A DNA stretch of 64,000 bases from an uncultured SAR86 cluster bacterium (GCA_902599315.1 CACKEY010000001.1:237328-301327); one strand, 5' to 3'; positions 34,369 through 43,762 are shown, numbered from the stretch's first letter. Program-made: numbers and translations. The notes: a model not told the origin generated them from the letters alone.

Positions 34369-35157
34369 ATGAAATTAAGAATGTATCAAGTTGATGCTTT
34401 CTCAGAAAAATTATTTACTGGTAATCCAGCTGCAGTGGTAATTTTAGAGTCCTCTTTGAAAGATAGTGTGATGCAATCAATAGCATTTGAAAATAATCTT
34501 TCTGAAACAGCCTTTGTAAGTATTTATGAAAGTCCTATTTATATCAGATGGTTTACTCCCTCAACTGAGGTAGATCTTTGTGGGCATGCAACTTTAGCAA
34601 GTGCAAGGATACTTTTTGAACATTATCCTGAGCTCGCAGGAAAAGAAATTATTTTTGATTCTAAGAGTGGCATTTTAAAAGTCACTAAAAATCAGGATAA
34701 TTTATGTTTAAATTTTCCAGAAGACCGACCGGTTTTAGTAAGTCCAGATCCAAAATTTAAAGAAATATTAGGCATTCAGCCGTTGAAACTTCTTAAAGGA
34801 AAAGATGATTATCTTGCGATCTTTAAAAACCAAAAACAGATTGAGCAAATCCAGCCAAATTTCTTACTCCTTTCAAAACTAGATTCCAGAGGACTTGTTA
34901 TTTCAGCTCCCGGAGATCAAACAGATTTTGTCTCACGATGCTTTTACCCCGAAGCAGGAATTGAAGAAGATCCGGTAACTGGATCAGCTCATACTATGTT
35001 AACTCCATATTGGGCTAAGAAACTTAATAAAGATAAGCTCAAAGCAAATCAGCTTTCTCAAAGGGGGGGGAAACTTAACTGCGAATTAGTTAATAATAGA
35101 GTTTTTATATCGGGGAGAAGTGTTATTTATTTTGATGGAATCATTTCTATTGTTTAA
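34369..35157 (+). CDS. PhzF-family epimerase/isomerase
   Basis: The 262-residue protein begins MKLRMYQVDAFSEKLFTGNPAAVVILE. It has the general acid/base Glu in ENNLSETAFVS near residue 47 and TEVDLCGHATLASARILFEH near 67. The second half contains SRCFYPEAGIEEDPVTGSAHTMLTPYWAKKL. This two-lobed diaminopimelate-epimerase-like fold is that of PhzF/YHI9. Most members are isomerases of unknown substrate, and there are no phenazine genes here. A run of eight G near 35064-35071 within the gene keeps the frame. Confidence 0.9.
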   Translation: MKLRMYQVDAFSEKLFTGNPAAVVILESSLKDSVMQSIAFENNLSETAFVSIYESPIYIRWFTPSTEVDLCGHATLASARILFEHYPELAGKEIIFDSKSGILKVTKNQDNLCLNFPEDRPVLVSPDPKFKEILGIQPLKLLKGKDDYLAIFKNQKQIEQIQPNFLLLSKLDSRGLVISAPGDQTDFVSRCFYPEAGIEEDPVTGSAHTMLTPYWAKKLNKDKLKANQLSQRGGKLNCELVNNRVFISGRSVIYFDGIISIV

Positions 35158-35188
35158 AATCTAATTTTATTAATTTTGGAGAAAATTT

Positions 35189-35557
35189 ATGGCTACATAT
35201 ATTATTTACGCACTACTGCTTACAATTATTCAAATTTGGGTTGTTCCTGCTGCTTTTAATATAAAAAATTTTTCATGGTATACAACTAATAGAGATGAAC
35301 CAATGCCTGAGACTTCTGTTATGGCAGGAAGAGCCATTAGGGCTGCTACGAATCTACAAGAAAGTCTACCTGCCTTTTTAGCGCTGGCTCTACTATCTAT
35401 GCACTTATCTGTTGATTTGACCGGTTTAGCTTTTTGGTGGCTGATATTAAGAGTTGCTCATCTTATTACATATATTGCAGGTATAGCTTTATTGAGAACG
35501 CTTTCGTGGCTTGGATCTTTAGTTACTTTGATTATGATGGCGCTTGCGTTGATTTAG
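35189..35557 (+). CDS. MAPEG family membrane protein
   Basis: The 122-residue protein has about four membrane helices. It shows the MAPEG-like block RAIRAATNLQESLPAFLALALLSMHL near residue 50, then FWWLILRVAHLITYIAGIALLRTLSWLGSLV. Family members include glutathione-dependent membrane enzymes of eicosanoid and detoxification metabolism, but bacterial members are mostly uncharacterised. The gene is preceded by TGGAGAA and followed by a strong bidirectional terminator. A second MAPEG gene lies at 60637. Confidence 0.83.
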   Translation: MATYIIYALLLTIIQIWVVPAAFNIKNFSWYTTNRDEPMPETSVMAGRAIRAATNLQESLPAFLALALLSMHLSVDLTGLAFWWLILRVAHLITYIAGIALLRTLSWLGSLVTLIMMALALI

Positions 35558-35579
35558 TATGAATCGTCAAGACTATATC

Positions 35580-35608
35580 AAAAGAAGGGAGTATAGCTCC
35601 CTTCTTTT
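35580..35608. terminator. Bidirectional intrinsic terminator
   Basis: A 12-bp perfect stem (AAAAGAAGGGAG paired with CTCCCTTCTTTT, loop TATAG) lies between the MAPEG gene and the convergent oxidoreductase gene, whose stop codon begins at the stem end. The run of T on either side of the GC-rich core allows it to act in both directions. Confidence 0.85.
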
Positions 35609-36720
35609 TATCCGTTAGGATTGATTAAGAATTTCTCTCCAGTTGCTTGTTTTGCATAGACCATCAGTGACTCTAAAGTTAATGCCTCTTCAAGAGTAAC
35701 TTCTTGAGTATATGTGCTAGCGAAAGTAGTTTTAATTTCATTTGCAACTCGAGCTTGCATTTCACCCATTTTCTCAAATCCAACCTTTCCAAGAAATGGT
35801 GTTAATAGAAATCCGCCTATACCCCAATACATTCCAAAGGTTCTATTGTTAGGCAATGTAATGGCTGATTGATTTAGTCCACCATAAATATAAACTTGCT
35901 TGTGATCCGTAGATCCATAGGGACTGTATTCTGTAGCATTTTTTCTTGCTGCACCTTCCATGCAAGCAAGAATTTTTCCAGCCAGTTCTCCTCCACCCGT
36001 TGCATCAAATGCAAGGGTTGCTTTGGTTTCTGTTATAGCTGTGGTTAGTTGGTCTATAAAATCATCATCCGATGAGTTACAAACAAACTTTGCGCTTATA
36101 GATTCTAATAAATCAACATGCTCTTGCTTGCGAACAATGTTTATGAGTTGCACATCATCATCATTACAGATTTTCACAAGCATTTGACCTAAATTAGAGG
36201 CTGCTGCTGTATGAACAAGCGCCGTGTGTCCTTCCATTTTCATTGTCTCAACCATAGCAAGTGCAGTCAGTGGATTCACAAAACTTGACGCACAATCTCT
36301 GGGCTCAGTACCTTCATTCATCACTAAGCAGCTTGCTGCAGGCATGCATCGGTATTGGGAATACATACCTCCGCCAACGACACTAACTACTTTACCAAGT
36401 AGATTCTGAGCATTAGCTCCAGCTTCAATTACAACACCAGAGCCTTCATTACCAACTGGCATAGAGATATTCAATCTTGGTTTCATCGCACCCATAATTG
36501 CCTTTGGAACATCCATTATAATTTTTGAATCTTCAGCCTGAAGAGTATTAATATCTCCAGGTCCTAGTAAAAGCCCTAGGTCAGATGGATTGATTGGAGT
36601 TGCTTCTACTTGAATAAGTACCTCATCCTCGCTTGGAACAGGACGTTTAGATTCAGTAATAGCTATTTCTAACTTTCCTGCATCAGATACGGTAGATGTA
36701 ATTTGTTTATTCAAGCTCAT
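35608..36720 (-). CDS. Zinc-type/quinone-oxidoreductase-like MDR family dehydrogenase
   Basis: The 370-residue protein has the GroES-like N-terminal domain with PVPSEDEVLIQVEATPINPSDLGLLLG near residue 28 and MPVGNEGSGVVIEAG near 81. The nucleotide-binding half follows (GHTALVHTAAASNLGQMLVKICN near 158; LAFDATGGGELAGKIL near 235). Catalytic zinc ligands are not evident, which favours a zinc-free quinone-oxidoreductase/enoyl-reductase type. It reduces activated double bonds or quinones with NAD(P)H, and the substrate is unknown. It is divergent from the flavin monooxygenase with 95 bases between. Confidence 0.85.
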   Translation of the reverse strand: MSLNKQITSTVSDAGKLEIAITESKRPVPSEDEVLIQVEATPINPSDLGLLLGPGDINTLQAEDSKIIMDVPKAIMGAMKPRLNISMPVGNEGSGVVIEAGANAQNLLGKVVSVVGGGMYSQYRCMPAASCLVMNEGTEPRDCASSFVNPLTALAMVETMKMEGHTALVHTAAASNLGQMLVKICNDDDVQLINIVRKQEHVDLLESISAKFVCNSSDDDFIDQLTTAITETKATLAFDATGGGELAGKILACMEGAARKNATEYSPYGSTDHKQVYIYGGLNQSAITLPNNRTFGMYWGIGGFLLTPFLGKVGFEKMGEMQARVANEIKTTFASTYTQEVTLEEALTLESLMVYAKQATGEKFLINPNG

Positions 36721-36815
36721 TTTATCCCCTAAAAATTTTTAAATAGTAATATATATAAAGAACTATACACTCTAGAGAAAGCTTTAAAACAAATAAAAGA
36801 AATTAAGAATTTTTT

Positions 36816-37967
36816 ATGCAGAATTACTCAGAACATATTGCAATTATTGGAGGAGGAATAGCAGGCCTTTCTCTTGGCTGCACTTTATTAAAGGAGGGCA
36901 TCCCAGTAGTAATTTTTGAAAAAATGTTAGAAGAAACCTCTCATGGAGCAGCAATCAGTCTTTCTTCAAATGCATTGTGTCTTTTAGATAGGTTGGATGT
37001 TTATAGTGATCTCAAAACAAAATCATTTGTACATTCTGAAGCATTAATTCAAGGGCCCCATAAGAAGATATGCACATTCAAAACACCAGAAGTTTTGACA
37101 ACACGTCGTCAAACATTAATGTCTCTTCTGCATTCTAGATTTCTAAATTTAGGCGGCGATATTTATCATGATCATACTCTTGTAAGTTTTGATGCTAAAA
37201 AATGTGAAGCAACATTTTCAAACAAAAAGAAATATAACTTTAAGCACTTGGCCGCATGTGATGGAATAAGATCATCGATACGCGACACTTTTTTTCCAGC
37301 AAATCAAAAGCCAAAATATAGTGGCTATAGTGCATGGAGAGGTATTGGTAAATCAGCTCTGAAAAGTATTCATTTTGCGCTAGGTCCTATGGGCCATGTG
37401 GTTAGTTATCCAATCAATAATGATGGTGATGTTAGTTTTGTTGCTGTAAGGAAGGAAGATTTTCAATTTAAAGAATCATGGAAAGAGCAGGGATTTCTTA
37501 ATAATTTATTAGACGATTTTTCAATGTATGACCCCAGTATTTTTCCTGAGCTTAAAGATGGAGTAACCCTGTACAAATGGGGCATTTATATCAGGCCACC
37601 TTTACAATCAATGACTTCAAAAAATATTACTTTAGTCGGTGATGCTGCTCATCCAATGGTTCCATTTTTAGGACAAGGTGCTTGCATGGCGATAGAAGAT
37701 GCTTATACATTTGCAATGCTTTGTAAACATAAGAATGGAAATTTTACTGATGCACAAAATATTTATGATTTGATTAGGAGTGAGCGCACTAAAAAAATTC
37801 AAAAGGCGTCCATGTTGCAGGGAAAGATTTATCATATGAAAAATCCTGTGTTGGTATTTGCAAGAAATTCAGTTATGAAATACACCAACATTCCAGGCAA
37901 TGATCTGAAGAGGATTCATGATTATGATGCACATAAAGAAGTATTATTTTTTCTTAATCTTATATAG
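36816..37967 (+). CDS. FAD-dependent monooxygenase (group A aromatic hydroxylase type)
   Basis: The 383-residue flavoprotein starts with the Rossmann motif HIAIIGGGIAGLSLGCTLLKEGIPVVIFEK (residues about 7-36). It has the second motif HLAACDGIRSSIRDTF (DG motif) near 145 and the FAD ribityl motif ITLVGDAAHPMVPFLGQGACMAIEDAYTFA near 270. This is the pattern of class A flavin monooxygenases such as salicylate or 3-hydroxybenzoate hydroxylases. The substrate is unknown. Its end overlaps the convergent thrC by eight bases. Confidence 0.9.
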   Translation: MQNYSEHIAIIGGGIAGLSLGCTLLKEGIPVVIFEKMLEETSHGAAISLSSNALCLLDRLDVYSDLKTKSFVHSEALIQGPHKKICTFKTPEVLTTRRQTLMSLLHSRFLNLGGDIYHDHTLVSFDAKKCEATFSNKKKYNFKHLAACDGIRSSIRDTFFPANQKPKYSGYSAWRGIGKSALKSIHFALGPMGHVVSYPINNDGDVSFVAVRKEDFQFKESWKEQGFLNNLLDDFSMYDPSIFPELKDGVTLYKWGIYIRPPLQSMTSKNITLVGDAAHPMVPFLGQGACMAIEDAYTFAMLCKHKNGNFTDAQNIYDLIRSERTKKIQKASMLQGKIYHMKNPVLVFARNSVMKYTNIPGNDLKRIHDYDAHKEVLFFLNLI

Positions 37968-39186
37968 AAAATTTACTGAATTCCAAATCAGAGTCTTTAT
38001 CAATATTTTTATTTGTATCAGGCATTGGATATTTCAATCCAGAGGCACAATTGAAGAGTACAACTTTTTCATCTTTATCTATAATCCCTTTCTCTAAGGC
38101 TATTTGATATCCGGCGGCTGTCGCCGCGCCCTCTGGACAAAGCAATAAACCATCTTCTTTGGAAATGATATCTCTAGTTTCTATGATGTGCTCATCTTCA
38201 ACTGCAAAAGCAAAACCATTTGATTGACGAATAGCATCTAATATCAAAAAGTCTCCAATTGCAACAGGAACTCTTATGCCCGATGCAACAGTATTAGCGT
38301 TATCCCAGGCAGTTGCATGATTTAAGCCTTTTTCAAATGCATCAACGATTGGCGCACATCCAGAAGATTGAACAGCAATCATTTTAGGAAGTTTGCCTTT
38401 AAGCCAGCCTAATTCTTTTAACTCAGAAAATGCTTTCCACATTCCAATGAGTCCAGTGCCCCCTCCAGTTGGGTAAAAGATTGCATCTGGTAACGTCCAT
38501 TGCATTTGTTCCGCAAGTTCAAAGCCCATTGTTTTTTTGCCTTCAATTCTATATGGCTCTTTTAGAGTAGAGACGTCAAACCAGCCCACTTTTTCTTTGC
38601 CCTCAAGAACTATTTTCCCACAATCATTAATTAGCCCATTCACCAGATATGTATCTGCTCCTTGAAGCTGTATTTCTTGAATATTTATTTTAGGCGTATC
38701 TTCTGGACAAAAGACAGTTGCTTTTATATTTGCTTGTCTAGCATATGCCGCCAAAGCTGCACCAGCATTTCCATTAGTTGGGATGGCTAGATGTTGAATC
38801 TCAAATTGATGTGCCATTGAAACAGCAAGAGCTAAGCCTCTTGCTTTAAAAGACCCAGTTGGAAGCCTACCTTCGTCTTTAATAATAATATTACCTATTT
38901 CACCTCCAAGCATATGAGAAGTTTTTTTTAGAGTAATTAAAGGCGTTACAACTTCACCTAAAGAAATTATGGAACCAGCATTTGAAACGGGAAGTAATGC
39001 TTGATATCTCCAGAAACCTGGAGCTGATTCTATGCACCAGCTATCTATCTTGAGCTCATTTTTAATTTTTTTTAAATCATACCTTGCTAACAATGGCATT
39101 CCATCATTAGAAAGATTGTAAATTTGATTTGCCGGATATATTTCTCCAGTTTTAGAGCACTCTAAATGCGAAAGATATGTTGGCAT
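37960..39186 (-). CDS. thrC: Threonine synthase
   Basis: The 408-residue fold-type II PLP enzyme begins with a zinc-ribbon-like remnant (MPTYLSHLECSKTGEIYPANQ). The PLP lysine is in EGRLPTGSFKARGLALAVS near residue 110, NGNAGAALAAYARQANIKATVF lies near 140, and the phosphate loop FYPTGGGTGLIGMW is near 235. It converts O-phosphohomoserine to threonine. A sulfopyruvate/cysteate-type synthase or threonine-dehydratase-like relative is less likely. Its ATG follows the pip TAA with no base between them (TAAATG), suggesting coupled translation. Confidence 0.85.
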   Translation of the reverse strand: MPTYLSHLECSKTGEIYPANQIYNLSNDGMPLLARYDLKKIKNELKIDSWCIESAPGFWRYQALLPVSNAGSIISLGEVVTPLITLKKTSHMLGGEIGNIIIKDEGRLPTGSFKARGLALAVSMAHQFEIQHLAIPTNGNAGAALAAYARQANIKATVFCPEDTPKINIQEIQLQGADTYLVNGLINDCGKIVLEGKEKVGWFDVSTLKEPYRIEGKKTMGFELAEQMQWTLPDAIFYPTGGGTGLIGMWKAFSELKELGWLKGKLPKMIAVQSSGCAPIVDAFEKGLNHATAWDNANTVASGIRVPVAIGDFLILDAIRQSNGFAFAVEDEHIIETRDIISKEDGLLLCPEGAATAAGYQIALEKGIIDKDEKVVLFNCASGLKYPMPDTNKNIDKDSDLEFSKFSI

Positions 39187-40152
39187 TTATTTGTGCACTC
39201 CGCCATATCTATCTGTTGCTAAGATCAGTTCATGAGTAATTTCTTTCTCAAATGCGCTATGACCTGAAAAAGGGGTGATAATAAATTTTGCTTCTGGCCA
39301 ACTTTTATGAAGCTCCCAAGCTGTTTCTATAGGGGTGCAAACATCATATCTTCCCTGAATAATAGTAGCTGGGATATTTCTTATGATATCAATTCCGTCA
39401 ATGAGTTGTTGTTCATGTGATAAAAAGCCCTTATTTATAAAATAATGATTTTCAATAAGCGCAAACGCTAGAGCAAACTTAGGTTTAGAAAAACTATCTG
39501 CCATTTCAGGGCTATAGCTCAAATTAACAGTAGATCCCTCCCATCTAGACCATGCAATTGCTGCTTTTAGTTTTTCATCCTCATCGTCGCTTTTAAATAT
39601 CTCATAATATGCCGATATCAAGTTATCTCTTTTAGATTTATCAATTGGCTCAATAAATTTCTCCCAAGCATCAGGAAATATTTTGCTGGCGCCTTCTTGA
39701 TAAAACCAATCCAATTCTTTTTTTCTCAACATGAAAATACCACGTAGGACCATTTCACTAACTGAGTCAGGATGAGTTTGCGCGTAAGCTAATGCGAGAG
39801 TACTTCCCCAAGATCCTCCAAAAACAAGCCATTGATCAATGTTTAATTTATGTTTTAAGGATTCAATGTCTGCTACTAAATCCCAAGTTGTATTATTTGT
39901 TAAACAAGTGTGAGGCTTGCTTCTACCGCAACCTCTTTGATCAAAAACTATAATTCTATAAGCATCTGGATTAAAAAATCTTCTAACTGCTTCACTTCCA
40001 CCGCCACCAGGCCCACCATGCAAAAAAACAGCTGGCTTACCATTAGGATTTCCACATTGCTCATAATAAATTTCATGCTCGCCTGCTGCCATGAAGCCAG
40101 TATCATATGGCTTAATCGAAGGATAAAGGTTTATTAGTTCAGTCATAGACAA
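39187..40152 (-). CDS. pip: Proline iminopeptidase
   Basis: The 321-residue alpha/beta hydrolase of family S33 has the HGGPGGGGSEAVRRFF oxyanion loop near residue 44 and FDQRGCGRSKPHTCLTNNTTWDLVADIESL near 75. The nucleophile elbow is VFGGSWGSTLALAYAQTHP near 110, the Asp is in QGRYDVCTP near 268 and the His in PFSGHSAFEKE near 297. It removes N-terminal proline from peptides in the cytoplasm. The length and the block YEQCGNPNGKPAVFLHGGPGGG match Xanthomonas/Neisseria-type enzymes. Confidence 0.94.
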   Translation of the reverse strand: MSMTELINLYPSIKPYDTGFMAAGEHEIYYEQCGNPNGKPAVFLHGGPGGGGSEAVRRFFNPDAYRIIVFDQRGCGRSKPHTCLTNNTTWDLVADIESLKHKLNIDQWLVFGGSWGSTLALAYAQTHPDSVSEMVLRGIFMLRKKELDWFYQEGASKIFPDAWEKFIEPIDKSKRDNLISAYYEIFKSDDEDEKLKAAIAWSRWEGSTVNLSYSPEMADSFSKPKFALAFALIENHYFINKGFLSHEQQLIDGIDIIRNIPATIIQGRYDVCTPIETAWELHKSWPEAKFIITPFSGHSAFEKEITHELILATDRYGGVHK

Positions 40153-40176
40153 AAATTTATAAAAAGGAAATTGTAA

Positions 40177-41064
40177 TTAATTTTTTTTGGTTGAACTATC
40201 TAAAAGCTCTTCAGACGATCCAATTTTAAATTGATCAACATCCTCTCCAAATAATTTTTTCGGGGATACTGACTCAAACTTACCTTCGGTATCTGTTGGA
40301 TCAGTGAAAAATCCAAGCACATAGCCTCCTTGAGAATAACCCATTAAATCTCTTAATTCAGGAGATAAATCCTTTGCAATTGACGGAGGGCATGAAAGGT
40401 ATTGATTCTCTTCTTGTCTTAACCAATTAGGTGCATAGTGCAGAAAAACGCCTAGTCTGTTTTCAGAAGTTTGATTAGCACCGCCTCCATGAATAACAGA
40501 GCCAGTATAAATAAATACTGATCCCGCAGTCATTTCGGCGCTTTCAATTTCTTCGTCTAAAGGCGTCCTGTTTTTATCCCATTTATGAGATCCAGGCACA
40601 ACCTGAGTTGCTCCATTTTCTTTTGTGAAATCTGTAATTGCCCAGACAGTGGCAAACTGTGTTTCAATTTTTCGTGGTACATAACCACCCCAAACGCCTC
40701 TATCTCTGTGAAGGATTTGAGCTGTTTCTTTTGGGCCTATCTGAATTGCTGATGTGAAATGGAGCTGATAACCGTCACAGTGAGGCTCTAAAAACTTTTT
40801 TGATAAAGCATTGATTTTAGGATCAAGAGCAAGCTCACGACATTTTGGAGATCTAGCCATAAGAGCGCCAACTCTTTTTGTTTGAAATCCTGTAAATTCA
40901 TTATCTCCCTCAATATCATTGTTGAGGAAGGGCTGAAGTTCATTTTGAATTTCAATTAGATCGCCCTCAGATAAAACATTATCAATCACGACTGCCGCAT
41001 CCTGATCAATGATTTCTAAAATAATGTCTAAGTCTGTATCTGCACTTACATGTTGAATACTCAT
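40177..41064 (-). CDS. Phytanoyl-CoA dioxygenase (PhyH) family oxygenase
   Basis: The 295-residue Fe(II)/2-oxoglutarate oxygenase has the iron-binding HxD in ILHRDRGVWGGYVPRK near residue 117. It also has WAITDFTKENGATQVVPGSHKWD near 140, and the distal His with the 2-oxoglutarate Arg in YTGSVIHGGGANQTSENRLGVFLHYAPNWLRQEEN near 192. All three metal ligands are present, so it should be active. PhyH-family enzymes in marine bacteria hydroxylate diverse small molecules. The substrate is not known. It stands apart from pip by 24 bases. Confidence 0.9.
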   Translation of the reverse strand: MSIQHVSADTDLDIILEIIDQDAAVVIDNVLSEGDLIEIQNELQPFLNNDIEGDNEFTGFQTKRVGALMARSPKCRELALDPKINALSKKFLEPHCDGYQLHFTSAIQIGPKETAQILHRDRGVWGGYVPRKIETQFATVWAITDFTKENGATQVVPGSHKWDKNRTPLDEEIESAEMTAGSVFIYTGSVIHGGGANQTSENRLGVFLHYAPNWLRQEENQYLSCPPSIAKDLSPELRDLMGYSQGGYVLGFFTDPTDTEGKFESVSPKKLFGEDVDQFKIGSSEELLDSSTKKN

Positions 41065-41160
41065 AGTTTCAGTTTAGGTTAAATTTAAAAGTCTGTGAAA
41101 TATTTTTTTAAGTAAGAATTTATATTCTGGTTAAGTATTCTCCACCAAGCTCAGTTCAGA

Positions 41161-41166
41161 TATAAT
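41161..41166 (+). promoter_or_regulatory. -10 box of the tRNA-Phe gene
   Basis: A consensus TATAAT lies 15 bases before the tRNA. The -35 region at the right distance (TTCTCC at 41138-41143, 17-base spacer) is weak, so only the -10 element is claimed. Confidence 0.5.
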
Positions 41167-41181
41167 TCTTTATCTTAAATT

Positions 41182-41257
41182 GCCCAGATAGCTCAGTCGG
41201 TAGAGCAAAGGACTGAAAATCCTTGTGTCGGTGGTTCGATTCCACCTCTGGGCACCA
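41182..41257 (+). tRNA. tRNA-Phe (anticodon GAA)
   Basis: A complete cloverleaf of 76 bases can be folded. The acceptor GCCCAGA pairs with TCTGGGC, the D arm is GCTC/GAGC, the anticodon stem AAGGA/TCCTT holds loop CTGAAAA with anticodon GAA, and the T arm GGTGG/CCACC holds loop TTCGATT. The discriminator is A and the terminal CCA is encoded. All stems pair without mismatch. Confidence 0.97.
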
Positions 41258-41277
41258 TGTTATAAGATAATCATAAC

Positions 41278-43620
41278 TTGGATAAATTTAAAAAAATTTC
41301 GTTCTTCCTTTCACTTATCTTATTTATTAGCTGTAGCTCAGAAGATAAAAATTGGTATCCTTTTCCTAACTCATTCTTTGGTCAAACCTATACAGCAGGC
41401 CCAATCGCTTTAACAAGCAATTTAAATGAAAGAAACATTTGGCAAAATATAAACGAGTTAAATATAAGCCTTGCCAGGATGTCATACGTTATGCAGCTTG
41501 GAGTACCTGAAGTTAATATCGCATGGTTTCTTCAAGATGGAGCATGGCCAGATGAACCAAATTTTCAGTTTCGAAGACTAAATTCAAATTATCAAGAATC
41601 TGAAATTAGTAAACATATTAATTTAAATGGTTATACCTATGACAGGATAAGTGAGAAGAATCTTTTGTCGTCAAACATTTCTGGGAATAAATTAAATATT
41701 GGAAATGGCTCATATCAAGTTTTGCTTGTGACTAATTTAAAGCATACATCTCCAAGCATTTTGAGAAAGGTTCTAGCCCTTGCAGATGCAGGGCTGAAAG
41801 TAATATTCATAGGTGATTTTCCGCAACGCGCAACTGGGCTTACTAATTTTAAAATAAAAGACACGGAAATCGTTAGATATGTAGAAAAGATTTCTAAACT
41901 TGTGTTCCAACTTAACGATACACAAGATCTTGCAAATACTTTAAAGGACCTAAATATTGATCCATTAATAACTTTATTAGATAAAGATAAAAATTACTTT
42001 AGATCTGCCACTAGGTCATGTGGCTCACATAAAATTATTTATTTTTTTAATGATTCTTATGAGGTACAGAAAAAATTTTTTTATTTAAATAAATCTTTAA
42101 AGAATATAAAAATTCTTGATCCTTTTGACGGAGCAATAGATGAATTTTCATATCGAAATTTTGAGGAAAATTTAACAATATCAATAGAAGGAGGCAAAGC
42201 AAAAATATTAATTTTGAGTCAAAGAACAGACTCAAATAATAAAAATTGTTTTAAGGCTAATGAATGGATTAATCCAGACGAAAGATACTTTCCAATTTTA
42301 AGATGGTGGTGGCCTGGAAATGCAGTAGAAAAAGCTCAGATTCAAACAGAGCTACAGAAATTTAAAAAAGCTAAGTTTTCTTCGATTGAGCTGCAAACAT
42401 TGACAATTGGAATGCCAAAAAAATATTTAATGCAAAATAAAAATGAAATCTTTCAAGTGGGAGAACAACCCTTTTTTGATAATCTTAAATATCTATTTTC
42501 ACAGGCGAATGCTTTAAAATTGAATGTAGATCTTACTCTTGGAAGTGGTTGGTCGAGCGGAGGCCCATTTATTAAAGATTTTCCCGCACAGCAACTAATA
42601 AAATCTGAGTTAGAGATCATTGGGCCTGTAAGCGAAGTAATAAAACCTCCTAAAATTCAAGAGCCCAATTATGTAAGCAAAACAAATTTCATTGTAAATA
42701 AAACAATAGGTAACTTTGATCAGGATGTTGATTTAATGAGTGTGACTTTGGCTAAAGTTAAGCAATCACAAAAAAAAGATATTTTGACTGAGTTTATAGA
42801 TGTCAGCAATTTCTTAGATGATGATGGGTTGAAATTAGATATACCTGAAGGGAAACACAAATTGTTTTTTATATATCAGAATAATGTTTCTCATAATACC
42901 CTGGGTTCTGCATATAAGGGAGCATTGGATGAATCTTTAGTGTTAGACCATTTAAATAAAGGAGGCGTTGAGGAGTATATCGAGAAGCTTGGAAATAATT
43001 GGATAGAAAAAATTAAACCATATAAGCCAAGAAATTTTTTCATTGATAGTTTTGAGCTAATTGGTGAGTTACCTTGGTCAAAAAAGTTTTTTAAAACCTT
43101 TGAGGAGATGCATGGCTATAGTATTGCTCCATACCTACCGTTAATGTTTAAAAAGAATGGAGAATCAAAATACCTATATGCAATATTTGGTGAAGAGTTT
43201 TTATATCAATCAGAACATAGCCTTAGTGAGAGAGTATATGAGGATTATCTGTATACAAGAGAAAAGCTTTTTATGACTGAGTTTCTCCTGCCAATAAAAA
43301 ACTGGACCAACTCTTTAAATATTAAGCTAAGGCTCCAAGCTCATGGAGGATATGGCAACTATTTGGATGCATATGCCATTGCGGATATTCCTGAAAGCGA
43401 GGGTCTTTTTGCAGGCGGAAGTTTTGATTTCTTAAAATTAGCATCCTCAGCAGGAAATATTGCAAATAAAAAGATTGTTAGCTCAGAGTCGTTTATCAAA
43501 ATAGACTTTAATTACAATAAGTTAAAAATTGAAGATTATGAAAGGCTGGCTGGTAATGCATTCGCAGCGGGAATTAATCAGATAGTTTTTCACGGATATC
43601 CCTATAAGCTTTCATATTAG
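41278..43620 (+). CDS. GH106-like (alpha-L-rhamnosidase-type) glycoside hydrolase lipoprotein, C-terminally short
   Basis: The gene starts with TTG 41278, only 20 bases after the tRNA-Phe, and encodes 780 residues with a lipobox (SLILFISCSSED, Cys near 19). After about 330 residues of unfamiliar sequence comes a GH106-like region: RYFPILRWWWPGNAVEKAQIQTELQKFKKAKFSSIELQT, LTLGSGWSSGGPFI and FFIDSFELIGELPWSKKFFKTFEEMHGYSIAPYLPLMF. The frame ends at NQIVFHGYPYKLSY, where relatives normally continue with a C-terminal part. It may be truncated or a short form. Rhamnose-containing algal polysaccharides would be a plausible substrate. Confidence 0.72.
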   Translation: MDKFKKISFFLSLILFISCSSEDKNWYPFPNSFFGQTYTAGPIALTSNLNERNIWQNINELNISLARMSYVMQLGVPEVNIAWFLQDGAWPDEPNFQFRRLNSNYQESEISKHINLNGYTYDRISEKNLLSSNISGNKLNIGNGSYQVLLVTNLKHTSPSILRKVLALADAGLKVIFIGDFPQRATGLTNFKIKDTEIVRYVEKISKLVFQLNDTQDLANTLKDLNIDPLITLLDKDKNYFRSATRSCGSHKIIYFFNDSYEVQKKFFYLNKSLKNIKILDPFDGAIDEFSYRNFEENLTISIEGGKAKILILSQRTDSNNKNCFKANEWINPDERYFPILRWWWPGNAVEKAQIQTELQKFKKAKFSSIELQTLTIGMPKKYLMQNKNEIFQVGEQPFFDNLKYLFSQANALKLNVDLTLGSGWSSGGPFIKDFPAQQLIKSELEIIGPVSEVIKPPKIQEPNYVSKTNFIVNKTIGNFDQDVDLMSVTLAKVKQSQKKDILTEFIDVSNFLDDDGLKLDIPEGKHKLFFIYQNNVSHNTLGSAYKGALDESLVLDHLNKGGVEEYIEKLGNNWIEKIKPYKPRNFFIDSFELIGELPWSKKFFKTFEEMHGYSIAPYLPLMFKKNGESKYLYAIFGEEFLYQSEHSLSERVYEDYLYTREKLFMTEFLLPIKNWTNSLNIKLRLQAHGGYGNYLDAYAIADIPESEGLFAGGSFDFLKLASSAGNIANKKIVSSESFIKIDFNYNKLKIEDYERLAGNAFAAGINQIVFHGYPYKLSY

Positions 43621-43702
43621 TGAATAACATGAGAGAAAAGTAATTATGTGTAAATTTTATCTACAATATTGTAATTTTTTTTATAATTTTTTAACATAGA
43701 AG

Positions 43703-43762
43703 ATACGTTCATCCTAATTTATTCAAATTAGGACGGAAGTAGTCGAAAGACGAAGGAACGCA
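43703..43762 (+). ncRNA. Glutamine riboswitch aptamer 1 (glnA RNA motif)
   Basis: The conserved blocks of the glnA/Downstream-peptide motif occur in order: CGTTCATC (43706-43713), GGACGGAAGTAG (43731-43742) and GAAGGAACGC (43752-43761). P1 pairs CGTTC (43706-43710) with GAACG (43756-43760). P2 is an 8-bp perfect stem CCTAATTT (43713-43720) with AAATTAGG (43725-43732). P3 is GTC-GAAA-GAC (43742-43751). The three-way junction matches the L-glutamine-binding RNA. Confidence 0.9.

Noticed and set aside
35064-35071. Run of eight G in the PhzF gene, considered as a frameshift or phase-variable tract
   Set aside because: The frame is intact on both sides and gives a full-length protein; there is no evidence for variation.
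41182-41257. tRNA-Phe as an attachment site of an integrated element
   Set aside because: No integrase gene and no second copy of the tRNA 3' end were found in the following 5 kb, so an att site is not claimed as a feature.
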